Source of the DNA: Calothrix sp. PCC 7103
Lineage (GTDB): Bacteria; Cyanobacteriota; Cyanobacteriia; Cyanobacteriales; Nostocaceae
Length of the DNA stretch: 64,000 bases
Reading direction: 5' to 3'
Assembly (NCBI RefSeq): GCF_000331305.1
Contig: NZ_KB217483.1
Span: 291,534 to 355,533, forward strand
This document shows positions 35,933 to 44,023 of this stretch, piece by piece (position 1 is the first letter of the stretch; each line of letters opens with the position of its first letter). The notes under the pieces were generated by a model that was not told where the DNA came from, searched no databases, and was given only the letters and a program-made list of their open reading frames with translations. A program made the position numbers and the translations under genes.

Positions 35933-36103
35933 AAAGTTCTGCTAACTTTTTTGGTATAAATTTCTATGCCAATCAACAAGCCGTTCCGAGGCGCCCAAAG
36001 CCAGGATCAGCTTGTTGAGGTGCCTGCAATTACAAATAGGAGCGGCATCTGCCATCAATTCCGCGCGTAAAAATAATTTCCGACGCAGAGCGTTTAAAAA
36101 CTG

Positions 36104-36325
36104 TTGTACCTTCGCTCGGTAGCCGTCGGCACAGCAGACTCTGAACTTGGTGCCGCAGTTAATGCTGTAATTAGGGCAAAAGGTTCAAAACTATCTGCAC
36201 CGTTTATGACGCTTTCATTTATGGCACTGTTGGTAATTCCAGATTTAAAACTCAGCGATAGCGATAAAGGTTTATTTAGCGGTAACGTATTTAATTTTGT
36301 TCCATTATGCCTTGATAATAATTGA
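36104..36325 (+). pseudogene. adenine deaminase C-terminal relic
   Basis: The frame contains [20 protein letters not shown], then [10 protein letters not shown], which resembles the conserved end of adenine deaminases (PFMTLSFxALPVIPELRLTDxGL), preceded by GAAVNAVI. The rest of a roughly 550-residue enzyme is missing. No ribosome site; reading on the opposite strand is a shadow. Confidence 0.5.
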
Positions 36326-36516
36326 TACATTTGCCTCAGTTACCAGATGACAAATTGGTGCTTATTAAATCTTCATGATTACTTATGGAGAATAATGTGA
36401 CAAGACAAAAAGAAAGTTGATGGGCTGAGTCAGCGAGGGACAAAGCCCATCAATTTAAAATTTGTAATACTACTTAATATTTTGTAATAATTTGAAATAA
36501 TTTTTAAAAATATGAT

Positions 36517-36569
36517 CCTCACAAGTTCCTCAAATTATCTGCGTATAAACAGAATTGTGAGGAAAATGA
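36517..36569. promoter_or_regulatory. TGAGGA motif pair upstream of the universal stress gene
   Basis: On the minus strand TTGAGGAACTTGTGAGG (36517-36533) and on the plus strand AATTGTGAGGAAAATGAG (36552-36569) face away from each other about 70 bases before the gene. Same unit as at 25308, 37264 and 38245. Confidence 0.5.
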
Positions 36570-36638
36570 GCAAAAAGACAAACTCATAACTCACAATTAA
36601 AAATTTAAAATTAGGCTGATAACTAAGGAATTTTAAAT

Positions 36639-37166
36639 ATGTTTCACAAGATTTTAGTTGCAATTGATAACTCTGATATTTGCCAGCCCGTTTTTGAAAA
36701 AGCTGTATCGCTTGCAAAATTAGCAGATGCTCATCTAATGTTGTTCAACGTCATATCACCCTTCGACGAACAATATCCTTACCCTGCTTATATTAACGGT
36801 AATTTCATTGCCCTAAATTTGCATGAAGAAGCTATGAAAGAATATATGGGAGAATGGGAAAAACTTAAACAAGACGGAATTAATTTTTTAAGTCAACGTT
36901 GTCAACAAGCAAGAGATATGGGTGTCAATGCAGAATTTACACAGCACCTTGGCGACCCCAGTAGAATGATTTGCGAATTAGCTCGTAATTGGAACGCTGA
37001 TTTAATTATTCTTGGTCGTCGTGGTCATACTGGGTTGAGTGAGTTACTCTTGGGTAGCGTTAGTAATTACGTATTGCATCATGCTCCTTGTTCTGTTCTA
37101 ACAGTACAACAACCAATAAAACTTAATACAGAAGAACTCCAACAAGTACAAACAGCCTCTGTCTAA
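36639..37166 (+). CDS. universal stress protein (UspA family)
   Basis: 175 residues, single Usp domain. ATP-binding signature GRRGHTGLSELLLGSVS (G-2x-G-9x-GS type) near residue 128 and the standard VLVAIDNS-like start (ILVAIDNSDICQPVFEKAV). An insert with PYPAYINGNF lies near residue 45. Such proteins are often part of dormancy or anoxia regulons; flanking TGAGGA repeats on both sides suggest control by a response regulator. Confidence 0.9.
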   Translation: MFHKILVAIDNSDICQPVFEKAVSLAKLADAHLMLFNVISPFDEQYPYPAYINGNFIALNLHEEAMKEYMGEWEKLKQDGINFLSQRCQQARDMGVNAEFTQHLGDPSRMICELARNWNADLIILGRRGHTGLSELLLGSVSNYVLHHAPCSVLTVQQPIKLNTEELQQVQTASV

Positions 37167-37263
37167 ATATTGCAATCTAGAAGTTTTGAGTATTGATTTC
37201 TTGAATTTGGTAATACGCATCTTGTACAGCTTCTGCATTTTGCAGATTTAATAGGCAAATATT

Positions 37264-37284
37264 TTGAGGAAGTTGTGAGGAAAG
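37264..37284 (+). promoter_or_regulatory. TGAGGA-N5-TGAGGA motif
   Basis: TTGAGGAAGTTGTGAGGAAA about 100 bases after the universal stress gene; nearly identical to the copy at 25308. Confidence 0.5.
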
Positions 37285-37444
37285 TTAAAGCATGGGTAGA
37301 ATTAAACCCATTAAAATTTAGCAATAGTATAAAATGATACAACTAAATAAAGTAAGGTGGGAACTGCCCACCATACCAAATCTAGTTCGGTTTGATGCCA
37401 TTTTTGATCTGACTGTAGTTGCCATCAACTACAGTGTATTTATT

Positions 37445-37841
37445 TCGCTAGATTCCATTTACGATGTAAGGTCGCATCATTTCATAGTCTTCATGGGACA
37501 GCATATGGCAGTGCCAAACATATTTTCCTTGTTTTTCAAATGTAGCAGTTTAAGCGTACATCATCAAGAGTACCATACACGCCATCTGTACCAGCACTGC
37601 GATATAATCCAAGCCATTGATCGCTTTGACTCATCTCAACATTGAATTTTCCGCCTTTTGTCGCATCTATTTTTACAGGAGATGGCAAAGAATTTAAGAA
37701 TTTGGGTTGAGTCGCAGGGTCTAGTAAAGAATTGGTAGCCGTAATTAATGCATTTGTCATTAAAGGCATACCAAAATTAAGTAAAATATTTAATTGTAAA
37801 ACCCCAATCGCAATTAGAAGCAAAAATTGTCGTTTTCTCAT
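37445..37841 (-). pseudogene. multicopper oxidase relic with internal deletion
   Basis: The minus strand starts with a signal-like segment (MRKRQFLLLIAIGVLQLNIL) and ATQPKFLNSLPSPVKIDATK, the N-terminus of bilirubin oxidase-like multicopper oxidases. After a break near 37548 another frame gives EKQGKYVWHCHMLSHEDYEM, the C-terminal type 1 copper motif HCHxxxHE. The roughly 400 residues between are gone. Inactive. Confidence 0.75.
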
Positions 37842-37949
37842 ATTTTTGAATTTAACAGAGCAATAATAATTCCAAATATAGGAATTTAAAATTTATCGAT
37901 GTTGCTAGCACCCAACGTTCCCACAAAAGTAAGCTATTCCAATGGCTTA

Positions 37950-38052
37950 TATAGCAATCCTATATGAGTCGTGAAAATTATATCCGCGTAGAGACGCGAT
38001 TAATCGCGTCTCTACAACGTGCGGGTTACACAAATGATTTAGGACTGCTATA
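37950..38052. mobile_element. MITE-like element containing a GTAGAGACGC palindrome
   Basis: Ends TATAGCAATCCTA and TAGGACTGCTATA are inverted repeats (one mismatch). Inside, at 37988-38015, lies a perfect 28-base palindrome with arm GTAGAGACGCGATT, the same family as at 13753. Confidence 0.75.
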
Positions 38053-38244
38053 CGGCGTCGTTTCATAGTTGTTACCTCACAATTTCTCCCGCTTGGCGTT
38101 ACCTCACCGAAATGTACCTTCTTTTGGCTTGGGTAAGGTGGGCAGTAGCCCTACGCAAAAATAGGTATTACAAGCTCTTTTATTCTCAATAAGCTTAAGG
38201 TGCAAGATGTCAGTTACGCTATATTTCGGTTATAAGTGATTAAT

Positions 38245-38264
38245 TTGAGGAAATTGTGAGGAGC
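38245..38264 (+). promoter_or_regulatory. TGAGGA-N5-TGAGGA motif
   Basis: TTGAGGAAATTGTGAGGAGC, an isolated copy in a gene-free stretch. No gene start in a matching position was found downstream. Confidence 0.45.
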
Positions 38265-38524
38265 TTTTATACTTAGTTATTATTAATACTAAATACAGCG
38301 AAAGAAATTTGTAGTTGACGAAGTGTTGCTAAAAGTAAAGTTTTTTATCTAATAAGATTCAAGCTGACTCAAGAGTGCTAAATTAATAATTGAAGCAGTG
38401 AAAAGCTTCCCTGGCAGATTAAAACAGTCATGAAAACAAGTTCAATTTAATTAAGGAGAAAAAACTGTTGAATCATCTGTCTCGTCAACTAACAACAACA
38501 CCCAACTCGAAAGCTTACATTTCT

Positions 38525-38938
38525 TCATAATTGTAGACCAGAGGGGGCAATGCAACTGATTGAATATAATGTTTCACAGTTTGTGAAATTAGTAAGTTGT
38601 AGCCCTGCGTGGCAGAATTTAGGAGAGGAAATAATTAAGCAAGTCGTGGCTTGAGTGTTGTTGTTTTTAGATTTGAAATATTCGGCGCCATAAGTAGAAC
38701 TCAAACTTATTTTAATTAAGTATATTGCTAACAAAGATTTTCCGAAGTTAAATAGTACAGAGCGAATAATTGCACCAATGCAAACATTACTCCAAACAAT
38801 TTTAACGTCAGGTAAAACTTTATAAATTAAGGCAAATAGTATACCAGTAATGATTATAGAGAATATAAAGTTTGAAATTTCCCAGAAAAGTTGAATCCCA
38901 ATAATTAAATTACCTAAGTAATTAATAAGATTCCCAAT
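38525..38938 (-). pseudogene. YihY/BrkB family relic
   Basis: Minus-strand frame open from 38938, with no start: YKVLPDVKIVWSNVCIGAII, then RSVLFNFGKSLLAIYLIKIS, then STYGAEYF. This matches the conserved central part of YihY/virulence factor BrkB membrane proteins (LPDVKIxWxDVxxGA, then GKxLLxxYL, then SxYGAA). Both ends are missing. It overlaps the end of the 38922 gene in another frame. Confidence 0.65.
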
Positions 38939-39971
38939 GTTTGGCGCCTATTATTTTTGCATCTTTCTCGTCGAGGTAAAATTTGTATATTGGTTCTCCT
39001 GTTACCTCACAGCGTAAAGGTTCCAATATTTTAGTAAATGGATTCCAAACTAAGGTTATATCTCTTTTTGCTTTCTTTTTTTGGAGAGTGCAGGTGATAT
39101 GTACTGTTGGCAAATGCAATACAATTGCACTATATAATTCAGCAGACACTTTAAGTGTGTAGCGTTCTTTGATATCTTCAAGCTTTCTTTCTAGCTCACG
39201 ATTAGTTGCTTCGATGCGTGCTAACTCTTTATCTTTATCTCCACCTTCTAAATTTTTATTTTTTATCTTGGTGGCAATTTCTGAGCTAATGGTACCGTAA
39301 TAATTTTTTAATCTGTCTTCATCTCTTTCTCTAGCTCGATTTAATTTGGCTGACCATTTTTCCAAATCAGTTTTAATTAACTCTGCTGATTTTGTCTCAA
39401 TTATATTAGATAATTCTAAATCTGAAGTGGTTTCTGGAAGTAAACTATCATCGACTGGAACTAAATCAGATTCCCATAGTAACGCATCACCAATATCGAC
39501 AGGTGCCACTCCGGTAAATTCATTTATAATAAACGAAACCATTCCGATTCTTTTTTCATCGGCTTCAGCAACATATGCTACATTACAAAATATATAACGA
39601 GTTGTTTTTGGCTCGGCGCCGACGTAACGCATTAAGCCATTAAGTGGTACTATCTTTTGAGTAACTAATTTTTCAAACCCAGAAGTTTTCAAATAACTTT
39701 CATACTTAACTTCCAAAGCAGTAACACTACCAACACCAGCAAGAATATCCAAAAACTTATTTAAAAGCTCAGAGTGGTAACTAACAAATTGACTGTTAGG
39801 AGTATCAATAACCGTACTAAATACAGTTTCCTCATCAACACCTAAAGAGCTTGCAACATTTTCGGGCAAAACAACCTGAATAGTTTTCTCATTAACAACT
39901 TCAGATAACCCATCACAAACAGAAACAACCTTCTCTAAGGTATTAATAATTGGGTCAGATATAATAATCAT
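38922..39971 (-). CDS. unknown protein, coiled coil, paired with SNF2 helicase
   Basis: 349 residues, family not recognised. Residues about 195-275 are highly charged and helical (ATNRELERKLEDIKERY), a coiled coil. The C-terminus has CEVTGEPIYKFYL, resembling part of a zinc knuckle, and ends AKHWESY. The N-terminal half is mixed alpha/beta. It lies 70 bases downstream of the SNF2 gene on the same strand, so a complex or common transcript is likely. It may supply the region that longer RapA/HepA-type helicases have at their C-terminus (inference). Confidence 0.7.
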   Translation of the reverse strand: MIIISDPIINTLEKVVSVCDGLSEVVNEKTIQVVLPENVASSLGVDEETVFSTVIDTPNSQFVSYHSELLNKFLDILAGVGSVTALEVKYESYLKTSGFEKLVTQKIVPLNGLMRYVGAEPKTTRYIFCNVAYVAEADEKRIGMVSFIINEFTGVAPVDIGDALLWESDLVPVDDSLLPETTSDLELSNIIETKSAELIKTDLEKWSAKLNRARERDEDRLKNYYGTISSEIATKIKNKNLEGGDKDKELARIEATNRELERKLEDIKERYTLKVSAELYSAIVLHLPTVHITCTLQKKKAKRDITLVWNPFTKILEPLRCEVTGEPIYKFYLDEKDAKIIGAKHWESY

Positions 39972-39997
39972 ATAATAGCACTCCTCTTTTGTATTTA

Positions 39998-40042
39998 TTT
40001 TTTGCGTACTTTGCGTACTTTGCGTACTTTGCGGTTCGTTTA
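39998..40042. repeat. tandem GCGTACTTT repeat
   Basis: GCGTACTTT occurs three times in a row and is followed by GCGGTTCGTTT; related to the copy near 29300. It separates the SNF2 gene from the unknown gene. Confidence 0.75.
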
Positions 40043-40043
40043 T

Positions 40044-41795
40044 TTAAGCTTCAAAATCTTCACCAAAAATTTTCTCATCTAACTCTTGCGTCTCTCTATA
40101 TTTATCTTTAGCCTTAAGTAAATTATCAGCTAAATTTTCAAAAGCAGTATCTAACTCAGGAAGCGACTGATTTTTTAACCAAATATCCATGATTATCTCA
40201 CCAAAATCGAAATCATCATCAACGTTGCCTAAAATAGTCTCAATTTCACCTACAACCAGTTCAAACATATTAATTTTATCATGTAATATTCTCAATATAT
40301 ATTCTTCAATAGTATCTTTCTGACAAAAGTTAAAAATAAATACATCCTGAGTTTGCCCAATACGGTGAATTCTACCGATACGTTGCTCAATTTTCATTGG
40401 GTTCCAGGGTAAATCATAATTAACAATACAATTAGCAAATTGAATATTACGTCCTTCTCCCCCAGTTTCCGACGCAACTAAAACATTTACATTATCACGA
40501 AAAGCTTCAATTGCCGCATCCTTTTGTTTTAACGTCATATCTCCCAAAAACTCAGCAAACTCAATACCTGCTTCTGTAAAGATTTGTGCTAAATACGCTG
40601 AAGTTGCTCGATGTGTAGTAAAGACTATAGTTTTCTGTGATGATTTTTTTAATAGTTCGACTAAACTTTTAGCTTTTTCAACTTGCTTAATTTGCCCTGC
40701 ACGTCGAATTAAAGTCTTTAATTCCTCATTATCTAACTTCTTAGAAAGATTTTTCAAAGATTCCGATAGCGCATTTATACTAGAACCTGCGCGCATAAGT
40801 AAGTTTGTACGAGATAATTTATCAAGGTCTTCGGAATGTACACGTAAAAAGTTACTCAAATCTTGGTAAAGTTTCTTTTCAGTGTCGCTGGGAGTAACAG
40901 TAATAGTTGTAGCAAATCTTTTAGGTAACTGGACATCGACTAAAGAACGAGTGTTGCGTATCATGACTTCACGCATGAGACTCCGCAACTTTTCTTGATT
41001 TTTGGGTATTCTGCCATTTTTACTGGAAACGTATTCTCGCTTAAAATCCGCTTCAGTTTTAAGTAAACCTGGTTTTAATAAAGTTAGTAAATTAAATAGT
41101 TCCACCAAAGAGTTTTGTACTGGTGTTGCAGTCAACATGAGAATAAATCTTTTATTTAAAGCATTAACAACTTTCCAGTTCAGGGTATTGCGGTTTTTCA
41201 AATGATGTGCTTCATCAACTACAACTAAATCCCAGCTACGTGATGTTACCAAAGGGTAATGTTTTGCAGATTTTGCGGTATTGAGAGATGCTACAATTCT
41301 TTGATTAGCTGTCCAAAATTCTTCTGGGTTTTGTTGTCTACTGTCATCATCGGTAGTGATGGAAGAAATACCAAACTTGGAAGCTAGTTCTAATTGCCAT
41401 TGAGAAACTAGAGAAGCGGGTGTTAGTATCAATATTGATTGAATCATTCCTCTCGCTAAGTATTCACTAACTATTAACCCTGCTTCAATAGTTTTACCTA
41501 ATCCTACCTCGTCAGCGAGTAATGCACGCCCTCCTAGTTGTCGCAATACTTTTCTAGCTGTCTCTATTTGATACCAGTGTTTATCAATTGCGGTAAGTCC
41601 TGGAAGACAAACTAACTGGTCGTAGTCTGCCATCAGTGATAATTTGAAGAGTTCGTTACGCGCATTGTAATATTTTATATCATCGTGTTGACGCTGTTTT
41701 AAGGCTGTCATGGCTCGTGAAGGATTGAAGTTGAAGCTGTATGTGTCGTTCATTCTTCGTACTAGATGTGGTGTGTGTTGGAAGCCACAACTCAT
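40044..41795 (-). CDS. SNF2-family DEAD/H helicase
   Basis: 583 residues. Motif I LADEVGLGKT at 93-102, motif II VVDEAHHLKNR near 195, motif III TATPVQNS, motif V ASETGGEGRN and motif VI RIGRIHRIGQTQ. Enough for both RecA lobes of a RapA/HepA-like remodeller but short compared with RapA. It would move on DNA and displace proteins such as RNA polymerase. The partner at 38922 follows on the same strand. Such small SNF2 pairs occur in defence islands, but no defence nuclease is seen here. Confidence 0.87.
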   Translation of the reverse strand: MSCGFQHTPHLVRRMNDTYSFNFNPSRAMTALKQRQHDDIKYYNARNELFKLSLMADYDQLVCLPGLTAIDKHWYQIETARKVLRQLGGRALLADEVGLGKTIEAGLIVSEYLARGMIQSILILTPASLVSQWQLELASKFGISSITTDDDSRQQNPEEFWTANQRIVASLNTAKSAKHYPLVTSRSWDLVVVDEAHHLKNRNTLNWKVVNALNKRFILMLTATPVQNSLVELFNLLTLLKPGLLKTEADFKREYVSSKNGRIPKNQEKLRSLMREVMIRNTRSLVDVQLPKRFATTITVTPSDTEKKLYQDLSNFLRVHSEDLDKLSRTNLLMRAGSSINALSESLKNLSKKLDNEELKTLIRRAGQIKQVEKAKSLVELLKKSSQKTIVFTTHRATSAYLAQIFTEAGIEFAEFLGDMTLKQKDAAIEAFRDNVNVLVASETGGEGRNIQFANCIVNYDLPWNPMKIEQRIGRIHRIGQTQDVFIFNFCQKDTIEEYILRILHDKINMFELVVGEIETILGNVDDDFDFGEIIMDIWLKNQSLPELDTAFENLADNLLKAKDKYRETQELDEKIFGEDFEA

Positions 41796-41835
41796 TTTCC
41801 TTCATTGTTGCCGTTTGGAACACTCGTATTAAAAA

Positions 41836-41900
41836 TTTTTAACGAAACCCAATATATTTAAATTTAATATGTTGGGTTCCGCAAAGCCTCCAACCAACCT
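41836..41900. repeat. inverted CCCAATAT hairpin and AACCCAAC repeat
   Basis: AACCCAATATATTTAAATTT, then AATATGTTGGGTT, forms a hairpin; the following CCGCAAAGCCTCCAACC matches the repeat at 12742 in inverted form. Possible terminator between the Mrp operon and the SNF2 gene. Confidence 0.5.
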
Positions 41901-42558
41901 ACAGTAGTCCTCGGTAGCGGATGAAGACTAGGATTACTGCCCATGAACCTAGTGCTACTTTTGCTGCAACTAGGATGTTGAGGATGGGGAGAATTCCTCC
42001 ACTAAATAACGCTCCTAGTTCTCCGTGTGGTAGTTCGGCGCCTGCTAAAGTAACGACTGACAGTACAATGAAAACGAGTACTGAAAGTTTTTCTAATATG
42101 GCAGCGTGCCATCGTTTATAAATTGCCTGCATCCATTCTGGTGGTGCGGTAATAGCTACGAGACCAATAGCGGTTCCACCTGCTACACCTGCTGCAAAAC
42201 CACCACCGGGACTGAGGTGTCCTCGAATTGCTAGTTCTATACCTACTAATGCTGCAATAGTTGCTCCTAAACGTGCTAATACTACAGATGGTTTATCTGT
42301 GAAATGATGGACTTCAGTGGGAGGCTTTTCTGTCGCTAGTAAAAAGTTGGCGCCTAATATGGCAATCGTAAATACTACCACCTCGAAGATGGTGTCATAT
42401 AAACGATTTCTGAAAATGATTCCCGAAACCGCATTAGTCACACCGCTGTCTTTCACAACTACATCTACAATAGATTCAGGAAAGTCTGGCGCCGGATTGG
42501 CGATGACAAGCATTTTGATATACAATGCTAACCCTGCTAATACGTAAATCCATTTCAT
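41899..42558 (-). CDS. mnhB: Mrp-type Na+/H+ antiporter subunit B
   Basis: 219 residues from ATG 42558, overlapping the previous stop by 4 bases; the longer frame to 42702 lies within that gene. TM segments throughout; the MnhB domain has GHLSPGGGFAAGVAGGTAIG, a strongly conserved family signature. It is the last of seven overlapping genes. Mrp antiporters exchange Na+ for H+ in alkaline or salt stress and, in cyanobacteria, affect inorganic carbon use. Confidence 0.85.
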   Translation of the reverse strand: MKWIYVLAGLALYIKMLVIANPAPDFPESIVDVVVKDSGVTNAVSGIIFRNRLYDTIFEVVVFTIAILGANFLLATEKPPTEVHHFTDKPSVVLARLGATIAALVGIELAIRGHLSPGGGFAAGVAGGTAIGLVAITAPPEWMQAIYKRWHAAILEKLSVLVFIVLSVVTLAGAELPHGELGALFSGGILPILNILVAAKVALGSWAVILVFIRYRGLL

Positions 42559-43112
42559 TGCTGTTCCCCTAAATATGACGCACTTACATAAGTCAGGGTT
42601 GTCCCTGGTGATGAAAGTTCGGCTTGCATGATGTCGTAGATGCGTTGCAGTCTGGTTAAAGTTTGTATTGGTTCTTCGTGACTTAATTGTGAGTGGACAC
42701 AAGTCGCATGTACTTCTTTTTCCATTAACGCGCGATGTAATGCTTGTGTATCAGTGTATGGTACTAACTCCAGACGCATATGGCGTTTATTAAAAATTGT
42801 TCGGATGTTGGCGATAAGGTTTTCAAATTCAGAGGTATTTTTATCTGTTTCGGTTGTCCCTTTTAGCACACCTAAACGCATCACCATTGATGAACGTACT
42901 GCCACAGCATACAAAGTAATTGCAAGCATGGTGCCCATTAATGCTTCGGTCAACGCAACATCTGCGGCGCCTAAAATACTATACACCATTGCCGCAATTG
43001 CTCCTAAAATGCCACGAATTACCAATGCATTATAAGGATTTGCTTGAAGTACTAACATACAAGCAGACAAAGGTAACAGAGCAACGATGAAATATATATA
43101 AGTATCAGTCAT
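42555..43112 (-). CDS. DUF4040 Mrp subunit, MrpA C-terminal domain as a free protein
   Basis: 185 residues. The N-terminal 80 residues are a DUF4040 membrane domain (YSILGAADVALTEALMGTML), which in most bacteria is the C-terminal part of MrpA. The remainder is a soluble tail (ANIRTIFNKRHMRLELVPYT) not typical of MrpA. It overlaps mnhG upstream and mnhB downstream. In cyanobacteria the Mrp complex is often split this way. Confidence 0.75.
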   Translation of the reverse strand: MTDTYIYFIVALLPLSACMLVLQANPYNALVIRGILGAIAAMVYSILGAADVALTEALMGTMLAITLYAVAVRSSMVMRLGVLKGTTETDKNTSEFENLIANIRTIFNKRHMRLELVPYTDTQALHRALMEKEVHATCVHSQLSHEEPIQTLTRLQRIYDIMQAELSSPGTTLTYVSASYLGEQQ

Positions 43113-43389
43113 TGCTTACCTCACTAGGTGTAGTGGAGCAGTACGCTAGTACGTACCCTAACATGGTGTTCCAAATTGCTAAACAGATAATGCCAAGGAT
43201 AAGTAGTGGCCATTCATTGGGTCTTTTTAACAAAAGTCCTACGAGAATAGCAATTGACCCTAAAGTATCTGCAACCGAAAGACTGTGCAGCTTGTATAAT
43301 ACCGAGCGATTACCCAGTAAGTAAGAAGTTCCCCAAAACCAGAAGACAATTCCTACAGTTATACATATATAACTTAAGATATTTATCAT
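43105..43389 (-). CDS. mnhG: Mrp antiporter subunit G
   Basis: 94 residues, three TM segments, with LYKLHSLSVADTLGSIAILVG matching the MnhG signature (hAxxxaDTLGS). It overlaps mnhF by 4 bases and the DUF4040 gene by 8. Confidence 0.82.
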   Translation of the reverse strand: MINILSYICITVGIVFWFWGTSYLLGNRSVLYKLHSLSVADTLGSIAILVGLLLKRPNEWPLLILGIICLAIWNTMLGYVLAYCSTTPSEVSND

Positions 43390-43643
43390 ACATTACCCAT
43401 TCTCTTGATTACATTTGCTAGCAGCATAAACCCAGCATTACCCACACTTAAAATAATTGCGGCAACAACACCAATCATCCAATCATCACGTAAGACAGAA
43501 ACGACTAATACTATAATTGCCGTTTTGCTAGAAATACTTGCTAATGCCAACATTTTCTGCCAGATATCATCGTCTTTCCAAGCTTCATAAAATGGTATAA
43601 GTAACGCCAAAATCATTGCAATTAATACTATGTTTAAGTTCAT
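43386..43643 (-). CDS. mnhF: Mrp antiporter subunit F
   Basis: 85 residues from ATG 43643 (MNLNIVLIAM), which overlaps the mnhE stop by 4 bases; the frame to 43682 is extended but lies within mnhE. Three TM segments as in MnhF, though the family motif is weak; the call rests mainly on position between E and G. Confidence 0.72.
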   Translation of the reverse strand: MNLNIVLIAMILALLIPFYEAWKDDDIWQKMLALASISSKTAIIVLVVSVLRDDWMIGVVAAIILSVGNAGFMLLANVIKRMGNV

Positions 43644-44023
43644 GTACTTCTCCTCCGTCGAATTTGGTGAACTTCGTACCAACCTTCTTCGTGGTATTTC
43701 AAAACAATGGTTTTGGGTGTAAAAGTAATTAAAAATACATCCAAGAAAATCATTCTGGGTGAGCGTTTTGATGATACTCGCTCCATAACTACTTCTTCAT
43801 ATTTATGAGGACGAACGAGCAACTCAAACGCTTCCATATATGCTTGTGGAAATGCTAATATAATTTTACACAGCATTTGTAACCAATCTTTTAATGTTTC
43901 CCTTGCCGTATTGGTACGTGGTAATAAAGCAGCGATGCAAACACCAATTATAGTATTCGCAACTGTAAAATTAGCGGTAAGCAAAAACCAAATTAGCAGT
44001 CGTAGTATAAAGTGTCCAATCAT
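43640..44023 (-). CDS. mnhE: Mrp antiporter subunit E
   Basis: 127 residues. Two N-terminal TM segments, then LAFPQAYMEAFELLVRP and a beta-rich tail with ITFTPKTIVLKYHEEGWYEV, close to the family pattern (xTPGTxxxxxxxxxxxVH). It overlaps both neighbours by 4 bases. Confidence 0.82.
   Translation of the reverse strand: MIGHFILRLLIWFLLTANFTVANTIIGVCIAALLPRTNTARETLKDWLQMLCKIILAFPQAYMEAFELLVRPHKYEEVVMERVSSKRSPRMIFLDVFLITFTPKTIVLKYHEEGWYEVHQIRRRRST

Larger units (their letters stand above)
37842..38524. other. repeat-rich intergenic region
   Basis: No gene seen. It holds a MITE-like element (37950-38052), a partial GAGAAATTGTGAGG motif at 38071-38090 (minus strand) and a complete motif at 38245-38264. 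Confidence 0.6.

Noticed and set aside
37334-37645. 103-codon plus-strand frame
   Set aside because: Antisense to the multicopper oxidase relic, which has clear copper motifs on the minus strand.
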